Shown here: positions 8,855-16,985 of the stretch, piece after piece
Numbering within the stretch: the first letter of the stretch is position 1
Layout: the number at the start of each line of letters is the position of its first letter
DNA from: an uncultured Algibacter sp.
GTDB lineage: Bacteria; Bacteroidota; Bacteroidia; Flavobacteriales; Flavobacteriaceae
NCBI GenBank assembly: GCA_937958265.1
Contig: CALGNX010000007.1
Location: 1-64,000 of the forward strand
DNA length: 64,000 nucleotides
Direction: 5' to 3'
Notes under the pieces: generated by a model
Databases searched by the model: none
Told to the model about the DNA's origin: nothing
The model's input: only the letters and a program-made list of their open reading frames with translations
Program-made: the position numbers and the translations under genes

Positions 8855-9622
8855 ATGAAAAGATTATTTTCTATCCTTGCCATAACCTTAATGGTGGCAT
8901 TCGGAACTGTTAATGCAACAACAATTGCTAACACTAGTACAGCTGTAACAACCGTTGCAACAATGACACAAGACGATGCACCTGCCGAGGAGTTAGGTTT
9001 TCATCAAAATTTAAAGAAACGTTTTATTGAAGGAGGTGCCGGTTTTATGGGTATTGTACTTTTATGTTTAATTCTTGGTTTGGCAATTGCTATAGAAAGA
9101 ATTATATTCTTAAATCTTTCGACCACTAACACTAAAAAACTAACTAAATCTGTTGAAGATGCTTTATCTTCCGGAGGTGTTGATGCCGCAAAAGAAATTT
9201 GCAGAAATACTAACGGACCTATAGCATCTATATACTACCAAGGTTTAGATCGTACTAATGAAGGTATAGAAGCTGCTGAAAAGGCTGTTGTAGCTTACGG
9301 TGGTGTGCAAATGGGGCAATTAGAGAAAAACGTATCTTGGATTTCATTATTTATTGCCTTAGCACCAATGCTTGGGTTTATGGGTACAGTTATCGGTATG
9401 ATACAAGCCTTTGATAAAATTGAAGCTGCTGGAGATATGCAACCATCACTTGTTGCCGGAGGTATTAAAGTAGCACTTTTAACAACAGTATTTGGTTTAG
9501 TAGTGGCTATTATACTTCAAATTTTTTACAATTACATTATTGCTAAAATTGATAGCATTGTTAACGATATGGAAGATGCTTCTATAACGCTAATGGATCT
9601 ATTAATTAAACATAAAAAGTAA
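8855..9622 (+). CDS. exbB: MotA/TolQ/ExbB proton channel family protein
   Basis: Inner-membrane proton channel subunit, 255 residues, which with ExbD converts the proton gradient into force on TonB or TolA. It has an N-terminal signal-like segment (MKRLFSILAITLMVAFG) and a periplasmic Thr-rich stretch. Three core helices follow at about residues 62-86, 155-180 and 202-232. The conserved pore motif is present (LAPMLGFMGTVIGMIQAF). It is the first gene of a four-gene unit with a membrane protein and two exbD genes; gaps are 17, 3 and 17 nt. The tRNA-Ser ends 74 nt upstream. Confidence 0.93.
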   Translation: MKRLFSILAITLMVAFGTVNATTIANTSTAVTTVATMTQDDAPAEELGFHQNLKKRFIEGGAGFMGIVLLCLILGLAIAIERIIFLNLSTTNTKKLTKSVEDALSSGGVDAAKEICRNTNGPIASIYYQGLDRTNEGIEAAEKAVVAYGGVQMGQLEKNVSWISLFIALAPMLGFMGTVIGMIQAFDKIEAAGDMQPSLVAGGIKVALLTTVFGLVVAIILQIFYNYIIAKIDSIVNDMEDASITLMDLLIKHKK

Positions 9623-9639
9623 TAATTAAAAAAATAAAA

Positions 9640-10071
9640 ATGATTTTACATAAAATTTTAAAAATAGTAGCTTTTGCGCTCGCTATTATAGGAGCAATTA
9701 TAGTACTCCTTATAATGGCAGGTGAAGACGCATCGGCACTAAGCATGAGTGGAAATTTATTGTATGTTGCTTATGCAGTTCTTGGTATAGTGTTAGCGCT
9801 TGTTCTAATCTATGTAATTAAAGGACTATTTGCAGGAAACATAAAAAAGACATTAATAACAGTTGGCGCTTTTGCTGCGGTAATATTTATATCTTATTCA
9901 GCATCGTCTGGATCTGATTTAGATTTAACACCTTTTACAAATAAAGGTTTAGATGTAAACGAAGGTACTTCTAAGGTTGTTGGAGCTGGCTTATATGCTT
10001 TTTACGCATTAGCAGTTATTGCAATAGGATCAATGTTATTAGGGGGCGTTAAAAAAATATTTAATAGATAA
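9640..10071 (+). CDS. Small four-helix membrane protein between exbB and exbD
   Basis: A 143-residue membrane protein with about four hydrophobic helices (roughly 7-27, 38-62, 73-90 and 115-138) and a short soluble loop near residues 92-112. No recognised domain. The stop codon is 3 nt before the ATG of exbD1, so it is translated with the energiser subunits. Its conserved-looking position suggests an accessory subunit of the Exb complex. That role is inferred from context only. Confidence 0.75.
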   Translation: MILHKILKIVAFALAIIGAIIVLLIMAGEDASALSMSGNLLYVAYAVLGIVLALVLIYVIKGLFAGNIKKTLITVGAFAAVIFISYSASSGSDLDLTPFTNKGLDVNEGTSKVVGAGLYAFYALAVIAIGSMLLGGVKKIFNR

Positions 10072-10074
10072 ATT

Positions 10075-10665
10075 ATGGCAAAAAGAGCAGCACCAGAAGT
10101 AAATGCAGGCTCCATGGCCGACATTGCTTTCTTATTACTTATATTTTTCTTGGTAACAACAACCATTGAAACAGATTCCGGGATTAACCGTAAGCTTCCT
10201 CCAATGGAAGAGCAAACAGATCCTCCTGTAATTAAAAAGAAAAACATCTTTACTGTATTATTAAATGGTAAAGATGAGCTATTGGTTGAAGATGAAATTA
10301 TGGAACTTAAAGATTTACGACTTGCAGCTAGATCATTTCTAGATAATGGTGGCGACGGGTCTTGTGATTTTTGTAAAGGAGCACGAGATAAAGAATCATC
10401 TGACAATCCAACAAAAGCAATCATTTCATTAGCTAACAATAGAGAAACAACCTATAAAACATATATAGCTGTACAAAATGAATTAGTAGCAGCATATAAT
10501 GAGTTAAGAAATGAAAGAGCTATGGCATTGTATAATAAAACTTTCGCTGAAATGGAAGCAAATTACAATGATGTTAATTGGCCAGGCAGTAAAGATGCTT
10601 TGAAGAAAAAAATTGAGCAAATAAAGCTTGATTATCCTCAAAAGCTATCAGAAGTACAAGAATAA
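10075..10665 (+). CDS. exbD: ExbD/TolR-family biopolymer transport protein (first copy)
   Basis: A 196-residue single-pass protein with the ExbD hallmark: a short cytoplasmic N-terminus and a helix starting MADIAFLLLIFFL. Its Asp (D16) corresponds to the proton-carrying residue of ExbD. The periplasmic part holds a Cys pair in the sequence SCDFCKGARD (CxxC), absent from classical ExbD, and a long helical C-terminus rich in Glu and Lys. It is larger than E. coli ExbD (141 residues). Part of the exbB operon with a second exbD downstream; the two probably make a mixed dimer. Confidence 0.9.
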   Translation: MAKRAAPEVNAGSMADIAFLLLIFFLVTTTIETDSGINRKLPPMEEQTDPPVIKKKNIFTVLLNGKDELLVEDEIMELKDLRLAARSFLDNGGDGSCDFCKGARDKESSDNPTKAIISLANNRETTYKTYIAVQNELVAAYNELRNERAMALYNKTFAEMEANYNDVNWPGSKDALKKKIEQIKLDYPQKLSEVQE

Positions 10666-10682
10666 TTTAACATTAATAACTT

Positions 10683-11159
10683 ATGTCTAAATTTAAAAAG
10701 AAAAAAGGAGGAGAAATACCAGCAGTTAATACAGCATCTTTACCCGATATTGTATTTATGTTATTATTTTTCTTTATGGTCGCTACGGTAATGCGCCAAA
10801 ATACATTAATGATTGAGAATAATCTTCCTTTTGCCGATCAAGTTGAAAAACTTGATAAAAAGGATTTAGTAATGTATATTTATGCTGGAAAACCAAGCGC
10901 AAACTATAAGCAATTTGGAAACCAAGCTAGAATACAACTTAATGACAAGTTTGCAGATGTTAAGGAAATTGCTTCTTTTATAAATGCAGAACGTGCTTCA
11001 AAAAGAGAAGAATTAGTTCCTTTTTTAACAACAGCTTTAAAAGTTGACAGCAATGCAAACATGGGTTTAATAGGAGATATTAAACAAGAACTTAGAAAAG
11101 TAAATGCCCTTAAAATAAATTATACTACTAAAAAAGGTAGTGTTTTAGGAAACAATTAA
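10683..11159 (+). CDS. exbD: ExbD/TolR-family biopolymer transport protein (second copy)
   Basis: A 158-residue ExbD-like protein with a lysine-rich cytoplasmic start (SKFKKKKGG) and a single helix containing LPDIVFMLLFFFM; D22 is the conserved proton-relay Asp. The periplasmic domain has the FADVKEIASFI-type fold of ExbD and no Cys pair, unlike the first copy. It is the last gene of the operon, with a strong terminator 22 nt after the stop. Confidence 0.9.
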   Translation: MSKFKKKKGGEIPAVNTASLPDIVFMLLFFFMVATVMRQNTLMIENNLPFADQVEKLDKKDLVMYIYAGKPSANYKQFGNQARIQLNDKFADVKEIASFINAERASKREELVPFLTTALKVDSNANMGLIGDIKQELRKVNALKINYTTKKGSVLGNN

Positions 11160-11180
11160 ATTTTACTTTACTTATTATAA

Positions 11181-11215
11181 AAAAGGCGTTTTGATAAATC
11201 AAAACGCCTTTTTTT
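11181..11215 (+). terminator. Terminator of the exbB-exbD operon
   Basis: AAAAGGCGTTTTGA / TCAAAACGCCTTTT, a 14-bp perfect stem with a TAAA-type loop and a following T run. Confidence 0.93.
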
Positions 11216-11493
11216 ATATGGTCTATATTTAATTTGTAAATTATAATAAGCACTATACATATAAACACAATCACACATAGCAGCACAGTTAAAAAACAAA
11301 CACAATATTAAAATTCACCTGTAATTAAATAATAGTACAACACATTAAGCAAACTTCTATTACCACTAGCCTATTATAACTTGACCAACCATGTTCTAAA
11401 ACAAAAGATAACGACTGTATTTATAATATTTAAATTACTAAGATATCCAAATAATACTTTTTTTAAGTAATTTTGCAACTTACTCTATCAGAA
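11216..11493. other. Intergenic region before Sua5/TsaC
   Basis: AT-rich non-coding DNA. Apart from a -7 box at its right end I see no ORF, repeat or structured RNA. Confidence 0.5.
11468..11475 (+). promoter_or_regulatory. -7 promoter box for Sua5/TsaC
   Basis: TAATTTTG matches TAnnTTTG and is followed 18 nt later by an ATG. No clear TTG at -33. The box contains the TTG at 11473 that could be misread as a start codon. Confidence 0.55.
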
Positions 11494-12456
11494 ATGACTA
11501 TTATTTCAAAAGATATACCAAAAGCAATACGTCTTTTAACTGACGAAAACGTGGTAGCAATTCCAACAGAAACTGTTTATGGTCTTGCAGGAAATATTTA
11601 TAGCTCAAAAGCTATTAAAAGCATATTTTCAACTAAAAACCGTCCGTTTTACAACCCACTTATCGTACATATACACTCAATAACAGCTCTTGAAGATATA
11701 GTAACACATGTTCCTGAAAAAGCAGCACGTTTGGCTTCTGCCTTCTGGCCCGGATCCATGACTTTAGTTTTACCTAAGCATAACGCTATACCCGACTTAA
11801 TAACCGCAGGAAAAAACACAGTAGCAGTTCGTATACCAAACCACCCATTAACACTAGACCTACTAAGCAAACTACCATTCCCGTTAGCAGCACCAAGCGC
11901 AAACCCCTTTGGCAGCATAAGCCCAACCACACCAAAACATGTTGAACACTATTTTAAAAATGAAATAAAGCAAATATTAGATGGCGGTTCTTGTACAAAA
12001 GGTATAGAATCGACCATAATTGGATTTGAAAATGAAAAACCTGTAATATATAGGTTAGGCGCACTATCATTAGAAGCTATAGAAGCCGTTGTTGGAAAAG
12101 TAGAAATAAAAAATAAAAAAGAAAGCAACCCAAATGCTCCTGGTATGCTAGGCAGACATTATGCGCCTTGCACAAAAACAATTTTATCACATTCAATATT
12201 AAAAGATCTTGACACTTACCAAGATAATAGTGTAGGCTTAATTTCTTTTACTCAAACGTTTAAACATACTTCAATTAACACTCAAATAAACCTGTCTGCA
12301 AAAGGCAACATGGAAGAGGCTGCAGCCAACCTATATAACGCATTACACACACTAGACCACCTAAAACTAGATGTAATTATAGCAGAAAACTTACCGAATT
12401 ATGGTTTAGGACAATCCATAAATGATAGATTACAACGTGCTACTTTCACCAAATAA
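11494..12456 (+). CDS. sua5: L-threonylcarbamoyladenylate synthase (Sua5 type)
   Basis: Makes threonylcarbamoyl-AMP from threonine, bicarbonate and ATP, the first step of t6A37 modification of ANN-decoding tRNAs in the cytoplasm. The YrdC domain covers about residues 5-190, with the ATP and substrate-binding motifs PTETVYGLAGN, KNRPFYNPLIVHI and PLAAPSANPFGSISPT. A Sua5 C-terminal domain follows a PGMLGRHYAP hinge. I start it at the ATG at 11494 (320 residues): the in-frame TTG seven codons earlier lies in the -7 box. It is monocistronic. Confidence 0.93.
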   Translation: MTIISKDIPKAIRLLTDENVVAIPTETVYGLAGNIYSSKAIKSIFSTKNRPFYNPLIVHIHSITALEDIVTHVPEKAARLASAFWPGSMTLVLPKHNAIPDLITAGKNTVAVRIPNHPLTLDLLSKLPFPLAAPSANPFGSISPTTPKHVEHYFKNEIKQILDGGSCTKGIESTIIGFENEKPVIYRLGALSLEAIEAVVGKVEIKNKKESNPNAPGMLGRHYAPCTKTILSHSILKDLDTYQDNSVGLISFTQTFKHTSINTQINLSAKGNMEEAAANLYNALHTLDHLKLDVIIAENLPNYGLGQSINDRLQRATFTK

Positions 12457-13166
12457 ATTATAATTAATTCATATTATAAAAAAGTAACACTAACTAATAA
12501 AGTATTTATTGCTGTAAATACTACATATTAAAATACTACCATAAAAGAACAATACAAAACTTAAAACGTTTAGATGTTTTTAATAAAAAAAAAGCGTATT
12601 GCTATAAATAATTTTAATACTACCAATAAATACTAATGTTTTACAACATTTAAAAACGTAACACTAGTAAACATTTAAAATAACGTTTTACCCATTACAA
12701 CTAGAAGGCACTTACATTTACCAATCCTAAACACGTAGATAAAATTCACTTAACCTTTCAAAGAAGGAAAAACGTACAAAATTCACAAAACGTTTATACC
12801 CTAAAATGTTTTAGGCATGAACAATCCCTTTTTTATGTAAAACACTAAAATCCAAATACGCTACATAAACATCTAAACATATTCATAATAAAATGTAAAT
12901 CTGTTTAGACAAAGCTAAAATACCAAGGTATCTGTAACAACCTATATTTGTTTGACTTTAAAGTATGAAACTCCATATAAGCGATTACAAAAATTAAATA
13001 TATCTTTTTACAAAAAAAAACAAGCTAGCTTTCAGCAAATAAATAACTGTATATTTAATTACATATAACATTTAATCCGACTTATTTTTATCATGACTTT
13101 CGAAATACCTGTCAAAAATGCGGCCACAAACAAGATTAAGGAAGTCAAAAATAAGTCATTAGAGAA
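12457..13166. other. Long non-coding region upstream of the ribosomal protein operon
   Basis: About 700 bp of very AT-rich DNA without a credible ORF. Short words such as AAAACGTTT, TAACGTTTT, AAAACGTAC and AAAATGTTTT recur loosely, but without fixed spacing. I see no tRNA, terminator or mobile element. A short ORF at 13093-13293 overlaps the promoter and the rplM start and is not believed. Confidence 0.5.
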
Positions 13167-13197
13167 TTTGTTATTAAAATATATAATCGTAATTTTG
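13167..13197 (+). promoter_or_regulatory. Consensus Bacteroidetes promoter of rplM-rpsI-rpsB-tsf
   Basis: TTTG at 13167-13170, a 19-nt spacer, and TAATTTTG at 13190-13197: a complete match to the Bacteroidetes consensus. Transcription should start about 7 nt later, leaving a leader of roughly 40 nt before rplM. Confidence 0.88.
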
Positions 13198-13243
13198 CAA
13201 ACTCTTTTTAAAGAGGAATGTTTAATAATTAAAAAATCAAAGT

Positions 13244-13699
13244 GTGGACACATTAAGCTACAAAACGATTTCAGCAAACAAAGCTACCGCTAATAAAGAG
13301 TGGGTTTTAGTTGATGCTGAAGGTCAAGCGCTTGGTCGTTTAGCTTCTAAAGTTGCAAAACTTATTAGAGGTAAACACAAGCCAAATTTCACACCTCATG
13401 TTGATTGTGGAGATAACGTAATTGTTATTAACGCAGACAAAATCACGTTATCTGGTAACAAATGGACTACTAAGTCATACATTCGTCATACAGGATATCC
13501 AGGAGGTCAAAAAAGTTTAACTGCTACAGAATTGTACGGAAAAGATCCAGCAAGAGTAGTAGAAAAATCAGTTAAGGGTATGCTACCTAAAAACAAATTA
13601 GGCGCAGCATTATTTCGTAACTTAACCGTTGTTGTTGGAACAGAGCATGCACATGCAGCGCAAAAGCCAAAAACAATAAATCTAGAAGAATTTAAATAA
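13244..13699 (+). CDS. rplM: 50S ribosomal protein L13
   Basis: A 151-residue L13, an early-assembly protein of the large subunit. Typical sequence: WVLVDAEGQALGRLASKVA, RGKHKPNFTPHVDCGD, TGYPGGQ and GMLPKNKLG. The start is a GTG at 13244 giving MDTLSYKTISANKAT, the N-terminus I recall for flavobacterial L13; no in-frame ATG upstream or nearby competes. First gene of the operon, 1 nt before rpsI. Confidence 0.97.
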   Translation: MDTLSYKTISANKATANKEWVLVDAEGQALGRLASKVAKLIRGKHKPNFTPHVDCGDNVIVINADKITLSGNKWTTKSYIRHTGYPGGQKSLTATELYGKDPARVVEKSVKGMLPKNKLGAALFRNLTVVVGTEHAHAAQKPKTINLEEFK

Positions 13700-13700
13700 A

Positions 13701-14087
13701 ATGGAAGTAATTCACAAAATTGGCCGTAGAAAAACGGCTGTTGCGCGCGCTTATGTTGCCCCAGGAAAAGGTAACATTACAATCAATAAAAAAGACTTAG
13801 CTAATTATTTTACTACTGCAACTTTACAGTACAAAGTAAAACAACCTTTAGTTTTGACTAACAATGACGCCAACTTTGATATTACAGTAAATGTATATGG
13901 AGGTGGTATTACTGGTCAGGCAGAAGCTGTTCGTTTAGCCCTTTCACGCGTAATGTGTGAAATTGATGCTGAGAACAGATTAATCTTGAAACCAGAAGGT
14001 TTATTAACAAGAGATCCAAGAATGGTTGAACGTAAGAAATTCGGTCAGAAGAAAGCTCGTAAGAAATTTCAATTCTCGAAACGTTAA
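13701..14087 (+). CDS. rpsI: 30S ribosomal protein S9
   Basis: A 128-residue S9 with the expected IGRRKTAVARAYV start, the GGGITGQAEAVRLALSR core, and the Lys/Arg-rich tail ending in KFQFSKR, which reaches the P-site tRNA. One base separates it from rplM. It is followed by a strong hairpin and a 161-nt gap before rpsB. Confidence 0.98.
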   Translation: MEVIHKIGRRKTAVARAYVAPGKGNITINKKDLANYFTTATLQYKVKQPLVLTNNDANFDITVNVYGGGITGQAEAVRLALSRVMCEIDAENRLILKPEGLLTRDPRMVERKKFGQKKARKKFQFSKR

Positions 14088-14096
14088 TATCATCTT

Positions 14097-14140
14097 CGGG
14101 ATTATTGCACACCTATTATATAATAATTGCAATAATCCTG
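14097..14140 (+). other. Stable RNA hairpin between rpsI and rpsB
   Basis: A 13-bp stem (CGGGATTATTGCA with TGCAATAATCCTG, one G-U) and an 18-nt loop that holds its own small palindrome ATTATATAAT. No T run follows, so it is not a standard terminator. It could be a processing site, a stability element protecting rplM-rpsI mRNA, or an S2-responsive leader for rpsB. Confidence 0.65.
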
Positions 14141-14248
14141 AAATTGAATTTAAAATTAAAAGTTTAGCATCTAAATGGTTTAGGCGAGTTTTATATAAAA
14201 AACAACCACTCAATCATTGCTAATTAACAGAACGTAAACTCATACAAA

Positions 14249-15046
14249 ATGGCAGTAGAAGTAAAAGAATTACTTGAAGCAGGTGTACACTTTGGTCACC
14301 TTACGCGTAAATGGGATCCAAACATGGCGCCTTACGTATATATGGAGCGTAACGGCATACATATAATAAACCTATACAAAACAGCAGCTAAAATTGAAGA
14401 AGCTGGAGCGGCACTTGCAAAAATTGCAGCTTCTGGTCGTAAAATTTTATTTGTTGCAACAAAAAAACAGGCAAAGGATATTGTTGCTGAAAAAGCAGGT
14501 GGTGTTAATATGCCTTACATCACAGAAAGATGGCCAGGTGGTATGTTAACCAACTTTGTTACTATTAGAAAAGCCGTTAAGAAAATGGCGATGATTGATA
14601 GAATGAAGAAAGATGGTACCTTCATGACTTTATCTAAAAAAGAGCGTTTACAAGTAGATCGTTTGAGAGCTAAGTTGGAAAAAAACTTAGGTTCAATTTC
14701 TGATATGACTCGTTTACCAGGTGCTTTGTTTGTTGTTGATATTAAGCGTGAACATATCGCGATTAAAGAAGCACAAAAATTAAACATTCCAATATTTGCA
14801 ATGGTTGATACCAATTCTGATCCACGTCAGGTTGATTATGTTATACCTGCAAACGACGATGCTTCTAAATCTATCGATAAAATTTTAACGCACGTAACAG
14901 AAGCACTTGCTGGAGGTTTAGCAGAACGTAAAGCTGAAAAAGACGCTAAGGATTCAGCTAAAGAAGCTCCAAAAGCGAAAAAAGAACAAGCGCCTAAGGC
15001 GGAAGCTGCACCAGCTAAGAAAGTAGTAGCTGAAGAAGAAGAATAA
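14249..15046 (+). CDS. rpsB: 30S ribosomal protein S2
   Basis: A 265-residue S2 with its normal motifs: LLEAGVHFGHLTRKWDPNM, YMERNGIHIINLYKT, ITERWPGGMLTN and the central MVDTNSDP. The C-terminal 35 residues are a low-complexity Lys/Ala/Glu tail (KEAPKAKKEQAPKAEAAP), longer than in E. coli S2 and typical of Bacteroidetes. The gene lies 161 nt after rpsI and 84 nt before tsf. Confidence 0.98.
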   Translation: MAVEVKELLEAGVHFGHLTRKWDPNMAPYVYMERNGIHIINLYKTAAKIEEAGAALAKIAASGRKILFVATKKQAKDIVAEKAGGVNMPYITERWPGGMLTNFVTIRKAVKKMAMIDRMKKDGTFMTLSKKERLQVDRLRAKLEKNLGSISDMTRLPGALFVVDIKREHIAIKEAQKLNIPIFAMVDTNSDPRQVDYVIPANDDASKSIDKILTHVTEALAGGLAERKAEKDAKDSAKEAPKAKKEQAPKAEAAPAKKVVAEEEE

Positions 15047-15066
15047 AAAATTTAATACAACATTAC

Positions 15067-15116
15067 AAAGTCGTTTAATTCTTTTCTTTGATGAAAATAA
15101 ATTGAACGACTTTTTT
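15067..15116 (+). terminator. Terminator/attenuator between rpsB and tsf
   Basis: A 14-bp stem, AAAGTCGTTTAATT with AATTGAACGACTTT (one G-U pair), followed directly by T residues. It lies inside the operon, 14 nt before the tsf ATG. It should cut off a fraction of transcripts and so set the ratio of S2 to EF-Ts. Confidence 0.75.
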
Positions 15117-15130
15117 AAATTATAATAACT

Positions 15131-16102
15131 ATGAGTACAGTAAAAATTACAGCCGCTGAAGTAAACAAATTACGTCAAGCCACTGGTGCAGGTATGATGG
15201 ACTGCAAGAAAGCTTTAGTTGAAGCTGAAGGTGATTTTGATAATGCTATTTCTGTTCTTCGTAAAAAAGGACAAAAAGTAGCCGAAAAAAGAGCCGATAG
15301 AGATTCTTCTGAAGGTGCTGCTGTTTCAAAAATTAATGCAGACCATACAGAGGGTGTAGCTATTGTTTTAGGATGTGAAACAGATTTTGTTGGTAAAAAC
15401 GAAAACTTCCTGGCTTTAGCTAGTAAATTAGCAGATATTGCATTAACAACAAACTCAAAAGAAGACTTTTTAGCTGCCGATTTTGACGGTATGACTGTTG
15501 CAGAAAAACTAGTTGAACAAACTGGTGTTATTGGAGAAAAATTAGACATAACAGCATTTGAAAAATTAAAAGCTGATTATGTTGGTACGTATGTACACAT
15601 AAACAAAATAGCAGCGTTGGTAGGTTTATCAGCTAAGGTTGATAATGCTGATGTATTAGCTAAAGACGTTTCAATGCAAGTAGCCTCTATGGGTGCTTCT
15701 TCATTGTCTTACAAAGATTTCGATCCTGCATTTGTAGCCTCAGAAACTGAAGCTAGAATAGCTGTTATTGAAAAAGACAACATAGAACTAGGTCGTTTAG
15801 GTAAAACACTTAAAAATGTACCTAAATACATTTCTATGGGACAATTAACTCCTGAGGTTATCGCCGAGGCTGAAGAAACTGCAAAAGCAGAATTAAAAGC
15901 TGAAGGTAAGCCTGAACAAATTTGGGATAGAATTTTACCAGGGAAAATGGAACGTTTTATTTCTGATAATACAACTCTAGATCAAGAACAATGTTTATTG
16001 GATCAAAAATTCATTAAAGATGAGAAGAAAACTGTTGCAGAATATGTAACATCTTATGGTAATGTTGAAATCTCAGGATTTAAGCGTGCTACTGTAGGAT
16101 AA
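15131..16102 (+). CDS. tsf: Translation elongation factor Ts
   Basis: A 323-residue EF-Ts, the nucleotide exchange factor for EF-Tu. The N-terminal UBA-like domain has LRQATGAGMMDCKKALVEAEGD. The core has the Tu-binding VLGCETDFVGKNENF segment, and two exchange subdomains follow. The C-terminal part (KPEQIWDRILPGKMERFI and DQEQCLLDQKFI) is complete. No promoter was seen between the attenuator hairpin and the start, so it depends on read-through from rpsB. Confidence 0.98.
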   Translation: MSTVKITAAEVNKLRQATGAGMMDCKKALVEAEGDFDNAISVLRKKGQKVAEKRADRDSSEGAAVSKINADHTEGVAIVLGCETDFVGKNENFLALASKLADIALTTNSKEDFLAADFDGMTVAEKLVEQTGVIGEKLDITAFEKLKADYVGTYVHINKIAALVGLSAKVDNADVLAKDVSMQVASMGASSLSYKDFDPAFVASETEARIAVIEKDNIELGRLGKTLKNVPKYISMGQLTPEVIAEAEETAKAELKAEGKPEQIWDRILPGKMERFISDNTTLDQEQCLLDQKFIKDEKKTVAEYVTSYGNVEISGFKRATVG

Positions 16103-16144
16103 ACTATTATAATACAGCAGTCTTGAATTTTCAAGATTAAAAAC

Positions 16145-16183
16145 AAAAACCATTATTCTATAATTAGAATGATGGTTTTTTTT
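16145..16183 (+). terminator. Terminator of the ribosomal protein operon
   Basis: AAAACCATTATTCTA / TAGAATGATGGTTTT with a four-base loop (one mismatch or wobble) and a run of T. Confidence 0.93.
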
Positions 16184-16912
16184 ATGTTTTTATCAAACTA
16201 AAGCATTCACAATTATTAGTAATATTAGTGTTGGCATAAACCAATATAAATATACTTTATCACATTAACCTTTTAAATATAAATACGCCACAAACAATTC
16301 TTTTTTATTTAAGTTCGTTTAAAACTATTTAGCCAGTTATAAGAGTTTTTAACTTTATTTAAATTAAGTAACATTAGAAAAACAGTAATGCTACACAACA
16401 TATATAAGCGTTACCCAACATTTAAAACAAACGAAAAAAAATGACAAAAGGTTATTGGTTTTAGTTTTTGGACTAATAACAACATTAAACTACGCTCAAG
16501 AAAATAAAGGAATTGTATGGGCTTACCTAGAAATTTTTAATACCGTATTAGCTAGTTCGTATTAAAACGTTTTAGCTTCGTTATATGATCTGTATTTAGA
16601 GCATCAGCAAAACTTTTAATTAAGCTAAATTTCATTCTTAAAATCGTTTGTACATCCACTTTTTTATACTGTATCAAATTTTACTCTAACCCATTTCATT
16701 TAAATTTGCTATTTTCAAGCTTATATTCTTAAATCGTTTACTACTTCGGTTTTATTAGAACATTCATTTTAATTCAATTGGTCTTTTAGCTATGAATATT
16801 TAGGTTTACTAAATGCGGTACTTTGTATTGTAATTACTTTATGCTTTAGTATAAATAAACATCAAATACGAATCGTTTCCAAATCATTACCGATACACTA
16901 TTTCTTAAAATA
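16184..16912. other. Gene-poor region with decayed sequence
   Basis: Non-coding DNA between tsf and the efflux operon. It holds one recognisable ORF relic (16441-16565). A second open stretch at 16773-16913 has no start codon; its central residues (YLGLLNAVLCIVITLCFSI) look like a membrane helix. Both suggest a lost gene or genes. Confidence 0.45.
16441..16565 (+). pseudogene. Frameshifted small secreted protein relic
   Basis: The ATG at 16441 opens MTKGYWF and stops at once. Adding a single A to the AAAA run after it would instead read MTKRLLVLVFGLITTLNYAQ, a textbook signal peptide with a Bacteroidetes-style AQ cleavage end. About 20 further residues (ENKGIVWAYLEIFNTVLASS) follow before TAA at 16563-16565. 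So it is a secreted-protein gene with a one-base deletion and a truncated C-terminus, or a sequencing error in a truncated gene. I do not recognise the family. Confidence 0.5.
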
Positions 16913-16950
16913 ATTTATCCATATATTTTTTACAAAATATATGGATAAAT
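16913..16950. terminator. Perfect 17-bp hairpin at the 3' end of the efflux operon
   Basis: Arms 16913-16929 and 16934-16950 are perfectly complementary (ATTTATCCATATATTTT and its complement) around a TTAC loop. It lies 36 nt beyond the stop of the RND gene on the minus strand. A TTATTTT sequence is on the exit side for minus-strand transcription. The likely role is transcription termination or mRNA 3' protection. Confidence 0.65.
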
Positions 16951-16985
16951 AGTAATATTCAAAGTGCTGTAAGAGCCAATCTATA

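Noticed and set aside
11473-11493. TTG start adding seven residues to Sua5
   Set aside because: The TTG is part of the TAATTTTG -7 box and a good ATG follows.
12457-13166. A replication origin in the long AT-rich gap with CGTTT-like words
   Set aside because: The words have no regular spacing, no DnaA-box cluster is seen, and no dnaA or other origin-linked gene is near.
13093-13293. A 66-codon ORF before rplM
   Set aside because: It runs through the consensus promoter and over the rplM start, with a Lys/Leu-rich sequence that matches nothing.
14026-14223. A 65-codon ORF between rpsI and rpsB
   Set aside because: It starts inside rpsI in another frame and covers the structured hairpin; read as a shadow.
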